DNA of 64,000 nt from positions 62,001 to 126,000 of the forward strand of contig NZ_RBAK01000008.1 of assembly GCF_003626595.1 (NCBI RefSeq), written 5' to 3'. Every line of letters starts with the position of its first letter. The first letter of the stretch is position 1. The notes beneath the pieces were generated by a model. It saw only the letters and a program-made list of their open reading frames with translations. It was not told where the DNA came from and searched no databases. The DNA comes from Micromonospora endolithica (lineage in GTDB: Bacteria; Actinomycetota; Actinomycetes; Mycobacteriales; Micromonosporaceae). The position numbers and the translations under genes were made by a program. Below are positions 25,691 through 33,815 of this stretch, piece after piece.

Positions 25691-26290
25691 TCACTCGTCC
25701 GCCGGCACGTCCACGCACGGCCCGGCGGCCCACCACGGCTCCACCACGTCCAGCACCTCGTCGCCGAACGGGTTCACCCCCGGCCCGGCGCCCAGCGCGT
25801 GCCCCAGGTGCACGTGCAGGCACTTCACCCGGCCCGGCATGCCGCCGGCCGAGACGCCGGCGATCTCCGGCACCTGCCCGATCGCCTCGCGGCGGGCCAG
25901 GTAGTCCTCGTGCGCCGCCCGGTAGTGGGCCGCCAGCTCCGGGTCCTCGGCGAGCCGGTCGGCCATCTCCTTCATCAGCCCGGCCGACTCCAGCCGGCTG
26001 CACGCCGCGGTCGCCCGCGGGCAGGTCAGGTAGAACAACGTCGGGAAGGGCGTGCCGTCGGCCAGGCGCGGGGTCGTCTCCACCACGTCGGGCAGGCCGC
26101 AGGGGCAACGGTGGGCCACCGCCCGGGTGCCGCGGGGCGGGCGTCCGAGCTGCGCGGCCACCGCGGCCAGGTCGGCCTCGGTGGCCGGCTCCCGCTGCGG
26201 CAGGGGTACGGAGGCCGCCGCCGGCTCCTGCGGTGGTACGACAGTCACGGTGCCCATCTCTCGTGTCGGTGCTTCGGTGCCACTGCTCAC
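25691..26290 (-). CDS. DUF501 domain protein
   Basis: About 199 aa. Residues 45-190 form the DUF501 domain: HRCPCGLPDVVETTPRL, FYLTCPRATAACSRLES and MPGRVKCLHVHLGHAL, with conserved Cys and His that look metal-binding. Function unknown, but the gene almost always follows the FtsB-like gene in actinobacteria. I choose the GTG at 26290 because it overlaps the FtsB stop as GTGA; an ATG at 26257 is an alternative giving 188 aa. Confidence 0.85.
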   Translation of the reverse strand: MSSGTEAPTREMGTVTVVPPQEPAAASVPLPQREPATEADLAAVAAQLGRPPRGTRAVAHRCPCGLPDVVETTPRLADGTPFPTLFYLTCPRATAACSRLESAGLMKEMADRLAEDPELAAHYRAAHEDYLARREAIGQVPEIAGVSAGGMPGRVKCLHVHLGHALGAGPGVNPFGDEVLDVVEPWWAAGPCVDVPADE

Positions 26291-26922
26291 TGGTCGGGCT
26301 GGGCGACGTTCGCGCCCTGCACACTCGACCACAGCGTGTCGTACCAGGCGGCGGGCGCGGTCGGCTGGCCCGCACCGGCCGGTCGACCGGCGTCCCCGGC
26401 GGCGTCCTCCGGGGCGGAGAGCACCACCAGCAGCGTCTCCCCGGGACGGCCCATCTGGAACCGTTCCCGCGCCTTGATCGCGATGTATCTCTCGTCCTGC
26501 CACTTCGCGGCCTCGACGGCCAACTCGTCGATCGCCCGGCGCTGGGCCGCCTGCGCCGCCTCCATCCGCTCGATGTCGGCCTGCTGGTCCAGGTAGACCC
26601 GCACCGGGTAGGTGTAGCCGAGGGCGAGCGCGATCAGCACCGCGAACAGCACGGTGGCACGCCCGGTGAAGCCCCGGGGGTGGGGAGCGGAGAGCCGCCG
26701 GACGGTGCCGCCGGACGCCGTACGCCGGGCCGCCGCGGGACGGTTCGTCGCGCGTACGCCCTCGGTCGCCCGGGTGGTGCCCGGAGCGCGACCGGAGGTC
26801 GCCCGCTGCTCGGCGCGGACGCCGCCCTCCCGGGCCGGCGTCCGGGCGGCACGGGACCCGCCCGGCCGGCCGGACTGGCCCGGCCGGGCGGGACGCTGGC
26901 CACCCGGCGTGCGGCGCTGCAT
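26287..26922 (-). CDS. FtsB/DivIC-family septum formation protein
   Basis: A 211-aa bitopic protein. A long basic Pro/Gly/Arg-rich cytoplasmic arm (about 1-85) leads to one membrane helix near 88-108 (ATVLFAVLIALALGY), then a periplasmic coiled coil (QQADIERMEAAQAAQRRAI) and an ARERFQMGRPGETLLVVL end. This is the FtsB/DivIC layout of divisome proteins. The ATG follows GGAGGGG. It lies 31 nt downstream of eno and overlaps DUF501 by GTGA. Confidence 0.85.
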   Translation of the reverse strand: MQRRTPGGQRPARPGQSGRPGGSRAARTPAREGGVRAEQRATSGRAPGTTRATEGVRATNRPAAARRTASGGTVRRLSAPHPRGFTGRATVLFAVLIALALGYTYPVRVYLDQQADIERMEAAQAAQRRAIDELAVEAAKWQDERYIAIKARERFQMGRPGETLLVVLSAPEDAAGDAGRPAGAGQPTAPAAWYDTLWSSVQGANVAQPDQ

Positions 26923-26953
26923 CGTCACACCCCTCCCCCGAGGCTTCGCGTGC

Positions 26954-28237
26954 TCAGGCCGAACGGTAGCGCGGGAACGCGCCCGCACCGGCGTAGCGCG
27001 CCGCGTCGGCCAGCTCCTCCTCGATCCGCAGGAGCTGGTTGTACTTCGCGACCCGGTCCGAGCGGGCCGGCGCGCCGGTCTTGATCTGGCCGCAGCCGGT
27101 GGCCACCGCCAGGTCGGCGATGGTGGTGTCCTCGGTCTCGCCGGAACGGTGGCTCATCATGCACTTGAAGCCGGCCCGGTGGGCCAGGTCCACCGCGTCC
27201 AGCGTCTCGGTCAGCGAACCGATCTGGTTGACCTTCACCAGCACCGCGTTGGCCGCCTTCTCGGCGATGCCCCGGGCGATCCGCTGCGGGTTGGTGACGA
27301 ACAGGTCGTCGCCGACGATCTGGATCCGCTCCCCCACCGACGCGGTCAGCGTCTGCCAACCGGACCAGTCGTCCTCGGCCAGCGGGTCCTCGATCGACAC
27401 GATCGGGTACGCGTCGGCGAGCTTGGTGTAGTAGGCGCTCATCTCCTCGGCGCTCTTCGCGGTGCCCTCGAACGTGTAGGTCCCGTTGTCGAAGAACTCG
27501 GTGGCCGCGACGTCCAGCGCGAACACGATGTCGGTGCCCAGCCGGTAGCCGGCCTTCTCCACCGCCTCCGCGATCAGGTCCAGGGCGGCGGCGTTGGTCG
27601 GCAGGTTCGGCGCGAAGCCGCCCTCGTCGCCCAGGCCGGTGGAGAGGTCCTTCTTCTTCAGCACCGACTTCAGCGCGTGGTAGACCTCCGCGCCGGAGCG
27701 CACCGCCTCCCGGAAGCTCGGCGCGCCGATCGGCGCGATCATGAATTCCTGGATGTCGACGTTCGAGTCCGCGTGCGCGCCGCCGTTGAGGATGTTCATC
27801 ATCGGCACCGGCAGCAGGTGGGCGTTCGGACCGCCCAGGTAGCGGAACAGGCTCAGCTCGGCGCTGCCGGCCGCCGCCTTCGCCACCGCCAGGGACACGC
27901 CCAGGATCGCGTTCGCGCCCAGCTCGCCCTTGTTGTCGGTGCCGTCGATGTCCAGCATCTTCTGGTCGATCAGCCGCTGCTCGCTGGCCTCGTAGCCGAT
28001 CAGCTCGTCGACGATCTTGTCCTCGATGTTCGAGACCGCCTTCTCGACACCCTTGCCCAGGTAGCGGTCGGAGTCACCGTCGCGCAGCTCGATCGCCTCG
28101 AAGGCGCCGGTGGAGGCGCCGGACGGCACCGCCGCGCGGGCGATCGTGCCGTCGTCCAGGCCGACCTCGACCTCGACCGTGGGATTGCCCCGCGAGTCGA
28201 GAATCTCCCGGGCGACGATTCCCTCGATGGTTGCCAC
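26954..28237 (-). CDS. eno: Enolase
   Basis: A 427-aa glycolytic enzyme converting 2-phosphoglycerate to phosphoenolpyruvate. It begins ATIEGIVAREILDSRGNPT, carries VPSGASTG in the mobile loop, GGFAPN mid-protein, the Mg2+ Asp/Glu set (VAATEFFD, SIEDPLAEDDW, VGDDLFVTN), the catalytic Lys region NAVLVKVNQIGS and the C-terminal MMSHRSGETED. All family signatures are intact. GAGGAG lies seven bases before the GTG. The reading frame is open upstream for 133 codons but this is not family-like. Confidence 0.96.
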   Translation of the reverse strand: MATIEGIVAREILDSRGNPTVEVEVGLDDGTIARAAVPSGASTGAFEAIELRDGDSDRYLGKGVEKAVSNIEDKIVDELIGYEASEQRLIDQKMLDIDGTDNKGELGANAILGVSLAVAKAAAGSAELSLFRYLGGPNAHLLPVPMMNILNGGAHADSNVDIQEFMIAPIGAPSFREAVRSGAEVYHALKSVLKKKDLSTGLGDEGGFAPNLPTNAAALDLIAEAVEKAGYRLGTDIVFALDVAATEFFDNGTYTFEGTAKSAEEMSAYYTKLADAYPIVSIEDPLAEDDWSGWQTLTASVGERIQIVGDDLFVTNPQRIARGIAEKAANAVLVKVNQIGSLTETLDAVDLAHRAGFKCMMSHRSGETEDTTIADLAVATGCGQIKTGAPARSDRVAKYNQLLRIEEELADAARYAGAGAFPRYRSA

Positions 28238-28514
28238 TGAGTCGCTCCTCGTTTGTGTGTACCGGTCCGTTATGGGCCGCGACGGTGCGGCTGAGGCAGG
28301 TGTTACCACGCAGCGTATCGGGCGACGACCGCCCACACGCCCTTCGGGGCCGACCCCACCGCCGGGACGCACCGACACGCGGAAGCGGCGCCACGCGCCA
28401 CTTCCGGCCCGAATCCTGCCCAGGAGGACGGGCGACACGGACATTCCCGTATTCTCGTACGTCAACCGGCAACCGGTTTGCGCGCGGTTGATCCGATCGG
28501 CAAGGCTGGTCGTC

Positions 28515-29207
28515 ATGCCCGCCGCCTCGACCACCCTCCGCATTCTCGCCGTGTCGGTCATCGCGTCGCTCACGGTCACCGGTTGCCAGACCCTGGACGA
28601 CGCCGGGCGGGCCATCGGGCGCTCCGACCTCGTCAACGACCTCGCCGCCCGCCTCGACCGGGCGCTGACGCTGACCTACTCGGCCGAATACCAGCTTCCC
28701 GCCGGGCAGACCGCCACCATCGCCCAGGCGCAGGACCCGGTCCGGTCCGCGTACACCTGGCCGGGCGGGAAGCTGACCGTCACCCAGGACGCCACGGCCC
28801 GCTGCGAGACCGGCGGCAGCCGTACGGTCTGCACGCTGGAGGCACCGCCGGCCGCCAACGCCAAGCCGTCGGTCACCCTGTTCACCGAGGCCAAGAAGCG
28901 CGGGCTGGTCACCCCGCCGGTGGTCATGCAGCTGCTGACCGCCGCCGCCCTGGACCCCGAGGCGGTGATCGAGCAGAGCGACACCACCCTGGCCGGCCGG
29001 CACGCCACCTGCGTCGACGTCCAGCAGTCGGGCGACGACTTCACCGCCTGCGTGACCACCGAGGGGGCCCTCGGCAGTTTCACCGGTCAGGTCGACGGCG
29101 CGCGGGTGGAGCTGGCCCTGACCGAATACCAGGAGGCCGTGGCCGGAGACGCGTTCGAGCTACCGCCCGGCGCCGGCGTGGTGGACCGCCGCACCGCCAC
29201 CTCCTGA
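28515..29207 (+). CDS. Putative lipoprotein, 230 aa
   Basis: Secreted lipoprotein with lipobox VTGC and acylated Cys at residue 24. The mature part has two Cys pairs (ARCETGG/RTVCTLE and ATCVDVQ/TACVTTE) likely forming disulfides, and a repetitive beta-rich pattern (YSAEYQLPAG, SAYTWPGGKLTVT). I do not recognise the family; it resembles other small actinobacterial lipoproteins with an LppX-like fold, but that is inference. ATG at 28515. It is divergent from eno, with 277 nt between the two starts. Confidence 0.75.
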   Translation: MPAASTTLRILAVSVIASLTVTGCQTLDDAGRAIGRSDLVNDLAARLDRALTLTYSAEYQLPAGQTATIAQAQDPVRSAYTWPGGKLTVTQDATARCETGGSRTVCTLEAPPAANAKPSVTLFTEAKKRGLVTPPVVMQLLTAAALDPEAVIEQSDTTLAGRHATCVDVQQSGDDFTACVTTEGALGSFTGQVDGARVELALTEYQEAVAGDAFELPPGAGVVDRRTATS

Positions 29208-29217
29208 CCGCCGCCCC

Positions 29218-30060
29218 GTGACCATGCCCGGCGCCGGCGGGTTCGTGCCGGGCGCGGACGCGTCCACCCCACCGGCACCAGCGGATCCGGCCCTCCCGGT
29301 CGCCGGACGCCGCATCGGGACCCGGGAGGACGGCACCCTGCTCCGGGTCGCGGACCTGCCGGCCGGCACCGCCTGGGTGCCGCTCGGCACCCTCGACGGA
29401 CGACCGGCGTGGGCGACCGAGGTGCCGTCGACCGACCAGCACGCCGGCCGCTGGCGCGGCTGGACGGGCATCGCCGCCGAACTGCCCGAACCGCTCGCCG
29501 CACTCGCCGGACGGGCGGTCGCCGTGGTCACCTGGCGGCGTACGCACCGGTGGTGCGGGGCCTGCCGGGCCGCGCTGGCCGACGTGCCCGGCGAGACCTC
29601 GCGCCGCTGCCCCGACTGCGACCTGTACGTCCCGATGCGGCTCTCCGCCGCCGTCCTGACGGCGATCACCCGGCCCGGACCGCCCGGCCGTCCCGACGAG
29701 CTGCTCCTGGTCCGGCACGCGTACGGGCCGACCCACCTGTGGGCCCTGGTGGCCGGCTTCGTGGAGGCCGGCGAGTCGCTGGAATCGGCCGTCCGACGGG
29801 AGGTCGGCGAGGAGGTGGGCCTGACCGTCGACGGGCTGCGCTACTTCGGCAGCCAGCCGTGGGCGCTGTCCGGCCCGGGAACCCTGCTGGTCGGCTTCAC
29901 CGCCCGCGCCACCGACCCGCGCGCCGAACCCGTGGTCGACTCCACCGAGCTGACCGAGGCGCGCTGGTTCCCGCTGGACGCGCTGCCGGCGGAACTGCCG
30001 CCCGCGTACTCCATCTCCCGCTGGCTGGTCGACGCGGCGGTGACCGCCGCACCCACCTGA
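29218..30060 (+). CDS. nudC: NAD(+) diphosphatase / RNA deNADding Nudix hydrolase
   Basis: A 280-aa protein of the NudC family, which hydrolyses NADH to NMNH and AMP and removes NAD caps from RNA. The zinc ribbon has CGAC and CPDC (about residues 108-128), and the Nudix box is GFVEAGESLESAVRREV followed by GEEVGL. The NADH-specificity segment after the box reads YFGSQPWALSGPGTLLVGF, matching the SQPWPFP-type motif in relaxed form. Start either GTG 29218 or ATG 29224. It begins 10 nt after the lipoprotein stop, so probably co-transcribed. Confidence 0.9.
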   Translation: MTMPGAGGFVPGADASTPPAPADPALPVAGRRIGTREDGTLLRVADLPAGTAWVPLGTLDGRPAWATEVPSTDQHAGRWRGWTGIAAELPEPLAALAGRAVAVVTWRRTHRWCGACRAALADVPGETSRRCPDCDLYVPMRLSAAVLTAITRPGPPGRPDELLLVRHAYGPTHLWALVAGFVEAGESLESAVRREVGEEVGLTVDGLRYFGSQPWALSGPGTLLVGFTARATDPRAEPVVDSTELTEARWFPLDALPAELPPAYSISRWLVDAAVTAAPT

Positions 30061-30200
30061 GCCGCGACACCGCCCGCCGCGACGCCACCCGACGCGCCGC
30101 CCGCCGCCACGCCACCCGCCGCGGCGCCGCCCGCCGCGGCGCCGCCCGCCGCGGCGCCGCCCGCCGCGACGCCGCCCGCCGCGACGCCGCCCGCCGCGGC
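30061..30200. repeat. GC tandem array, 15-nt unit
   Basis: About nine copies of a 15-nt unit close to GCCGCCCGCCGCGAC fill the gap between nudC and the GGGGCCC repeat. First copies are degenerate and the last ones nearly perfect. It has no sensible coding content (the forward frame would be Arg/Ala only). Slippage-prone, so copy number should vary between strains. Confidence 0.8.
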
Positions 30201-30255
30201 GTTAATAGGGGGCCCTTCCTATACCGCAGGCGTTAATAAGGGGCCCTTCCTTACA
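30201..30255. repeat. Double GGGGCCC palindrome, locus d
   Basis: Two units with a TATACCGCAGGC link, between convergent nudC and the DUF885 gene. On the reverse strand the DUF885 stop reads TGAGGTGTAAGGAAGG, identical to the junction at locus g. Likely terminator for DUF885 and end of the nudC side. Confidence 0.8.
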
Positions 30256-30257
30256 CC

Positions 30258-31877
30258 TCACGCGGCGAGGAGGGTGCGCAGGTGGCGGGGCGGGGGGCAG
30301 CCGTGGGAGAGCATCGCGTCGTGCCAGTCCCGCACCGACACGCCGTCCGGCCGGACGCGGGCGATGTCGGCCATCTCGCTCCAACCGACGAAGTACGTGG
30401 ACAGTTGCGTCGACGTGAGCAGGGCCCGCCGCCACTTGCCGGCCGCCTCGCCCTCCTCCTGGAAGCCGCGCCCGGTCATCAGCGCCGTCGCGTCGGCCTC
30501 GGACAGGTCGTCGCAGTGCACCAGCTGGTCGAGCAGGGCGTTGATGGTCATCCGGAGCTGCATCTTCAGCTGCTGCATCCGCACCGGCAGGCCGCCGAAG
30601 CCGAGCCCGGCCATCACCTCCTCGGCGTGCACCGCCCACCCCTCGATGAACACGCCGGACTGGGTCAGCGGTCGCACCCGGGTGCGGCCGGCCCAGCGCC
30701 GGGCGTGGGCGAGTTGGAGGAAGTGCCCGGGCATCGCCTCGTGCACGGTCAGGTTGCGGATCATGTGGTCGTTGTATTCGCGGTAGAACGACTCGACCCG
30801 CTGCGCCGGCCAGTCCTCCGGGGTCGGCGAGATGCAGTAGAAGGTGGGCACGTCCGCGGTCTCGAGCAGCCCCGGCGAGTCGCAGTAGGCGACCGCGACG
30901 CCCCGGGCGAACTCGGGCATCTCCTGGATGACGCACGGGTCGTCGACGAGCGTCACCAGGTCGTGCAGGCGGACGAAGTCGCTCGCCTCGTCCAGCGTGA
31001 CCGAGGCGAGCTCCACGATGGTCGAGTTGTCCGGGTGCTCGGCGCCGAGCAGGTCCAACGCCCGGCGCACCGTCTCGTCGTCGGCCGGCCCACCGACCAG
31101 CTCGACGGCCGCCGCGCGGATCTCCTCGGTCACCCGGTCCAGGTTGGCCCAGGCGCGACGCTGCACCTCGGCGGCGCCCAGCTCGGTGTCCAGGGTGTGC
31201 CAGAGCCGCGCCTCCCAGCGGCGGCGGCCGAGCCGGGGATCCGGCCCGGGGCCCGGGTCGGCGGCCAGGCCGGCGCGCAGCCAGGCGACGAACTCCTCGC
31301 AGGCCGCGATCGCCGCCGTGGCCGCCGGCGCCAACCGGTCGTGTCCGGCCGGTGCCTGGGCGAGCAGCGCCGGCACCTCGTCGCGGATCAGCGCGGCGGT
31401 GCCGGTGAACTGGCCGACCGCCGTCTCGGCGTGCACCCGCGGCATGTCCCGCAGCGTCGCGCGGGCGGTGGCGAGGGCGTCGGGTACGGCGGCGAGCCGG
31501 CCGGCGAGGCTGTCCAGTCGCACCTCGACCGGCGCGTACGGGCGGGCGACCAGCGCGTGCAGCAGCGGGCCCGGATTGTGCGCGAGCGGGTTCCACTCGT
31601 GCGAGCGGATCTCCCCGGACTCGAACAGCTCCCGGTCCACCAGGGCGGTCAGCAGGGCGTGGTCCACGGACTCCTCGACGTCGAGAGAGTCCGGGTCTAT
31701 CTCGGCGAGGGCGTCACCGGCCTCGCGCAGCATCGCCCGGTCGGCCGCCACCGCGTCGGTGGAGCGGTCCGGCAGCCGGTCGTCGTAACGGTGGTCACCC
31801 ACCGAGGTGGCCAGCCCGGGTCGGCTGACGAGGACGGCCTCGACAATCCGCTCGGCCAACGTCCCAAAGTCCTCCAC
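30258..31877 (-). CDS. DUF885 family protein (predicted metallopeptidase)
   Basis: About 539 aa, soluble, no signal peptide. The DUF885 zinc-like motif is LTVHEAMPGHFLQL with H-E-x-x-x-H, followed by FIEGWAVHAEEVM and MLSHGCPPP at the C-terminus. Family members look like zinc peptidases, but substrates are unknown. The GTG at 31877 lies seven bases after TAGGGT, which points to a leaderless start; a longer frame to 31907 adds an unlikely Gly/Arg leader. The gene stands alone between mazG and the convergent nudC. Confidence 0.85.
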   Translation of the reverse strand: MEDFGTLAERIVEAVLVSRPGLATSVGDHRYDDRLPDRSTDAVAADRAMLREAGDALAEIDPDSLDVEESVDHALLTALVDRELFESGEIRSHEWNPLAHNPGPLLHALVARPYAPVEVRLDSLAGRLAAVPDALATARATLRDMPRVHAETAVGQFTGTAALIRDEVPALLAQAPAGHDRLAPAATAAIAACEEFVAWLRAGLAADPGPGPDPRLGRRRWEARLWHTLDTELGAAEVQRRAWANLDRVTEEIRAAAVELVGGPADDETVRRALDLLGAEHPDNSTIVELASVTLDEASDFVRLHDLVTLVDDPCVIQEMPEFARGVAVAYCDSPGLLETADVPTFYCISPTPEDWPAQRVESFYREYNDHMIRNLTVHEAMPGHFLQLAHARRWAGRTRVRPLTQSGVFIEGWAVHAEEVMAGLGFGGLPVRMQQLKMQLRMTINALLDQLVHCDDLSEADATALMTGRGFQEEGEAAGKWRRALLTSTQLSTYFVGWSEMADIARVRPDGVSVRDWHDAMLSHGCPPPRHLRTLLAA

Positions 31878-31890
31878 CCGCCAAACCCTA
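31878..31890 (-). promoter_or_regulatory. -10 box TAGGGT, leaderless DUF885 start
   Basis: TAGGGT (complement of 31885-31890) is seven bases before the GTG at 31877. No ribosome site is present. Confidence 0.5.
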
Positions 31891-31926
31891 CCGACCCCGC
31901 ACCCCACCGCGCGCCCGACGAACCCC

Positions 31927-31987
31927 GTCGATCACGAAGTTGTCACCCGCCACATCGGCGTGTCGTGACAACCACTTGATGATCAAC
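31927..31987. repeat. Inverted repeat, GTTGATCA family, copy 2 (imperfect)
   Basis: The left arm opens GTCGATCA and includes TTGTCAC; the right arm complements it and ends TGATCAAC. A few unpaired bases interrupt the stem. The mazG stop codon lies inside the right arm. It is related to the perfect element at 6429-6489. Confidence 0.6.
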
Positions 31988-32978
31988 CTGGGTGGGGCGG
32001 AGGGGTGGACCGCCGCTCGGCGGCGCGGACGGCTTCGGCATAGGCCAGGGTGGCCCGGCGGAGGGCGGCCTCGGGGTCCTGGCCGGCCTTCCTCGCGGCG
32101 GCGACCGTGGTCAGGAGGGATGCTCCCAGCCTGGCCTCCTCGTCGACCTGGGACGCGGCCAGCGGAGGTGGGACCGCCAGGCCGATCCGGGCGGCCCGGT
32201 CCAGGATCTTCGCCGCCAGGGCGAGCGCGGGTTGGCTCCACGCGATGCCGTCCAGCACCGAGTCACGCGCCTTCTCGGCCCGCTTGATCCGCTCCCAGCT
32301 CGCCTCGATCTCCTCCAGCGTGCCGGTGGCACCGTCGGCGAACACGTGCGGGTTGCGCCGGACCATCTTGTCGACCAGCCCACCGGCCACGTCGTCGACG
32401 GTCCACCGCCGCTCCTCCGGCAGCTCCTCGGCGAGCCGGGCGTGCAGCAGCACCTGGAGCAGCACGTCGCCCAGCTCCTCGCGGAGCGCGTCGGTGTCGT
32501 CGGCGCTGATCGCGTCGTACGTCTCGTAGCACTCCTCCAGCAGGAACCCGGCGAGACTCCGGTGGGTCTGTGCCCGCTTCCACGGGTCGCCACCCGGCGA
32601 CGCCAACCGGTCGATCACCGCCGCCGCGTCGAGGAGACGGGCACCCGGTGGGTCCCACGAGCCGTACATCAGCTCCAACTCGGCCAGTCCGGGCTCGCGG
32701 GCCAGCCGCAACCCCAGCTGCCGGGCCAGCGACTCGTCGCCTGCCGGACCGGCCAGCCAGACCACCGTGCCGTGCGCGGCCACCGCGTCCAGCAACGCCT
32801 GCGTCGCCGGGCCGTCCACCACGGTCACCTCGACGCCGGCCACCCGCAGCGCCGTGGTCAGCTCACTCTCCGCCGCGGCCAGCACCGGAGCCTGGCGTAC
32901 GACGTCCCAGGCCGCCGCCGTCAGCAACCCGGCCGGCAGCCGGGGCGAGGTGACCAGCAGGACGATCCGGGACGTCAT
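31983..32978 (-). CDS. mazG: Nucleoside triphosphate pyrophosphohydrolase
   Basis: A 331-aa protein: an N-terminal ~110-residue segment of tetrapyrrole-methylase-like type (IVLLVTSPRLPAGLLTA) and the all-alpha MazG domain with the EExxE-type helix LLEECYETYDAI and ELGDVLLQVLLHARLAEE, where the Glu/Asp bind Mg2+. It hydrolyses NTPs or damaged dNTPs to monophosphates. It starts 2 nt after the SurA-like lipoprotein stop. This order (mfd, lipoprotein, mazG, then eno) mirrors M. tuberculosis. Confidence 0.9.
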   Translation of the reverse strand: MTSRIVLLVTSPRLPAGLLTAAAWDVVRQAPVLAAAESELTTALRVAGVEVTVVDGPATQALLDAVAAHGTVVWLAGPAGDESLARQLGLRLAREPGLAELELMYGSWDPPGARLLDAAAVIDRLASPGGDPWKRAQTHRSLAGFLLEECYETYDAISADDTDALREELGDVLLQVLLHARLAEELPEERRWTVDDVAGGLVDKMVRRNPHVFADGATGTLEEIEASWERIKRAEKARDSVLDGIAWSQPALALAAKILDRAARIGLAVPPPLAASQVDEEARLGASLLTTVAAARKAGQDPEAALRRATLAYAEAVRAAERRSTPPPHPG

Positions 32979-32980
32979 GC

Positions 32981-33754
32981 TCAGCCGTCGACCGTCCCGG
33001 GCTGCGGCTCGACCTGCTCACCGTCGGTCGGCTCGACCGACGGCAGCGGGTCCGGGGTGCTGACGTCGGTGACCGCGCCGGTGCCCTCCTCGCCCAGCAG
33101 GACGCTCACCGCCGGCGCGTCGCTGTTGAACGACAGCACCGGGAACTCCAGCGGCCGGTAGCGCGGGTTCACCGTCACGTCGTAGTCGCCGACCGCGTCA
33201 CCGAGGGACTTCTTCGCGGCCAGCGCCCGGCGCAACTGGTCGCCGTCGAGCTGGCCGGCGGCCTGCTCCACGGTCACCTCGGCCGGGATCACCCCGGCGG
33301 TCTTGCCGGCCTCGACCAGGTCGGTCATCTCCTCCTGCGTCGGCGCCACCGGCGAGCCGACCGGCAGGCCGGACAGGCAGCTGTTCAGCTCGGCCTGCCG
33401 CTGCGCGAACACGCTGCCCGGCGCGAGACCGAGCGCCTGGCGCACCTGCTCCGGCTCCGGCGGCGTCTGCGCCCGGTAGCCCTTGTCGGCGGAGACCCGC
33501 TGGCAGACCTCGTGCAGCACGAGCGTGCTGACGATCTGCGGCCGGCGGAACTCCGGACGCTCCGCCGGAGGCTCACCGGGAGCCTGCGGGGCCGGCGAGG
33601 CGGTGGCCAGCTCCTGGACGATCGCGTCGACCGCGGTTTCGGTGATCCGGACGTCGCCGACGTAGGCGGCGACACCCGGCTCGGTGCGACAACCGGCGAG
33701 GGCGACGAGGCCGACCGCCACGCTGGCGACGGCGACAAGACGGCGAGCACGCAT
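32981..33754 (-). CDS. SurA-N-like lipoprotein
   Basis: A 257-aa lipoprotein with lipobox LAGC and Cys at residue 22. The mature part begins VAAYVGDVRITETAVDAIVQEL, the SurA N-terminal chaperone-type helix pair, and continues with LVLHEVCQRVSADKGY. There is no C-terminal rotamase (PpiC) domain, and the last 40 residues are acidic and unstructured. Likely an extracytoplasmic folding helper or a lipoprotein of unknown role. It sits between mfd and mazG, as in other actinobacteria. I place the start at the ATG at 33754, after GAGAGAG. Confidence 0.78.
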   Translation of the reverse strand: MRARRLVAVASVAVGLVALAGCRTEPGVAAYVGDVRITETAVDAIVQELATASPAPQAPGEPPAERPEFRRPQIVSTLVLHEVCQRVSADKGYRAQTPPEPEQVRQALGLAPGSVFAQRQAELNSCLSGLPVGSPVAPTQEEMTDLVEAGKTAGVIPAEVTVEQAAGQLDGDQLRRALAAKKSLGDAVGDYDVTVNPRYRPLEFPVLSFNSDAPAVSVLLGEEGTGAVTDVSTPDPLPSVEPTDGEQVEPQPGTVDG

Positions 33755-33815
33755 GACGGTCACTCTCTCACGCTGTCCCGCCGTCGCTGTGACGCCCCCC
33801 ACCCCCGTCGTGTGG

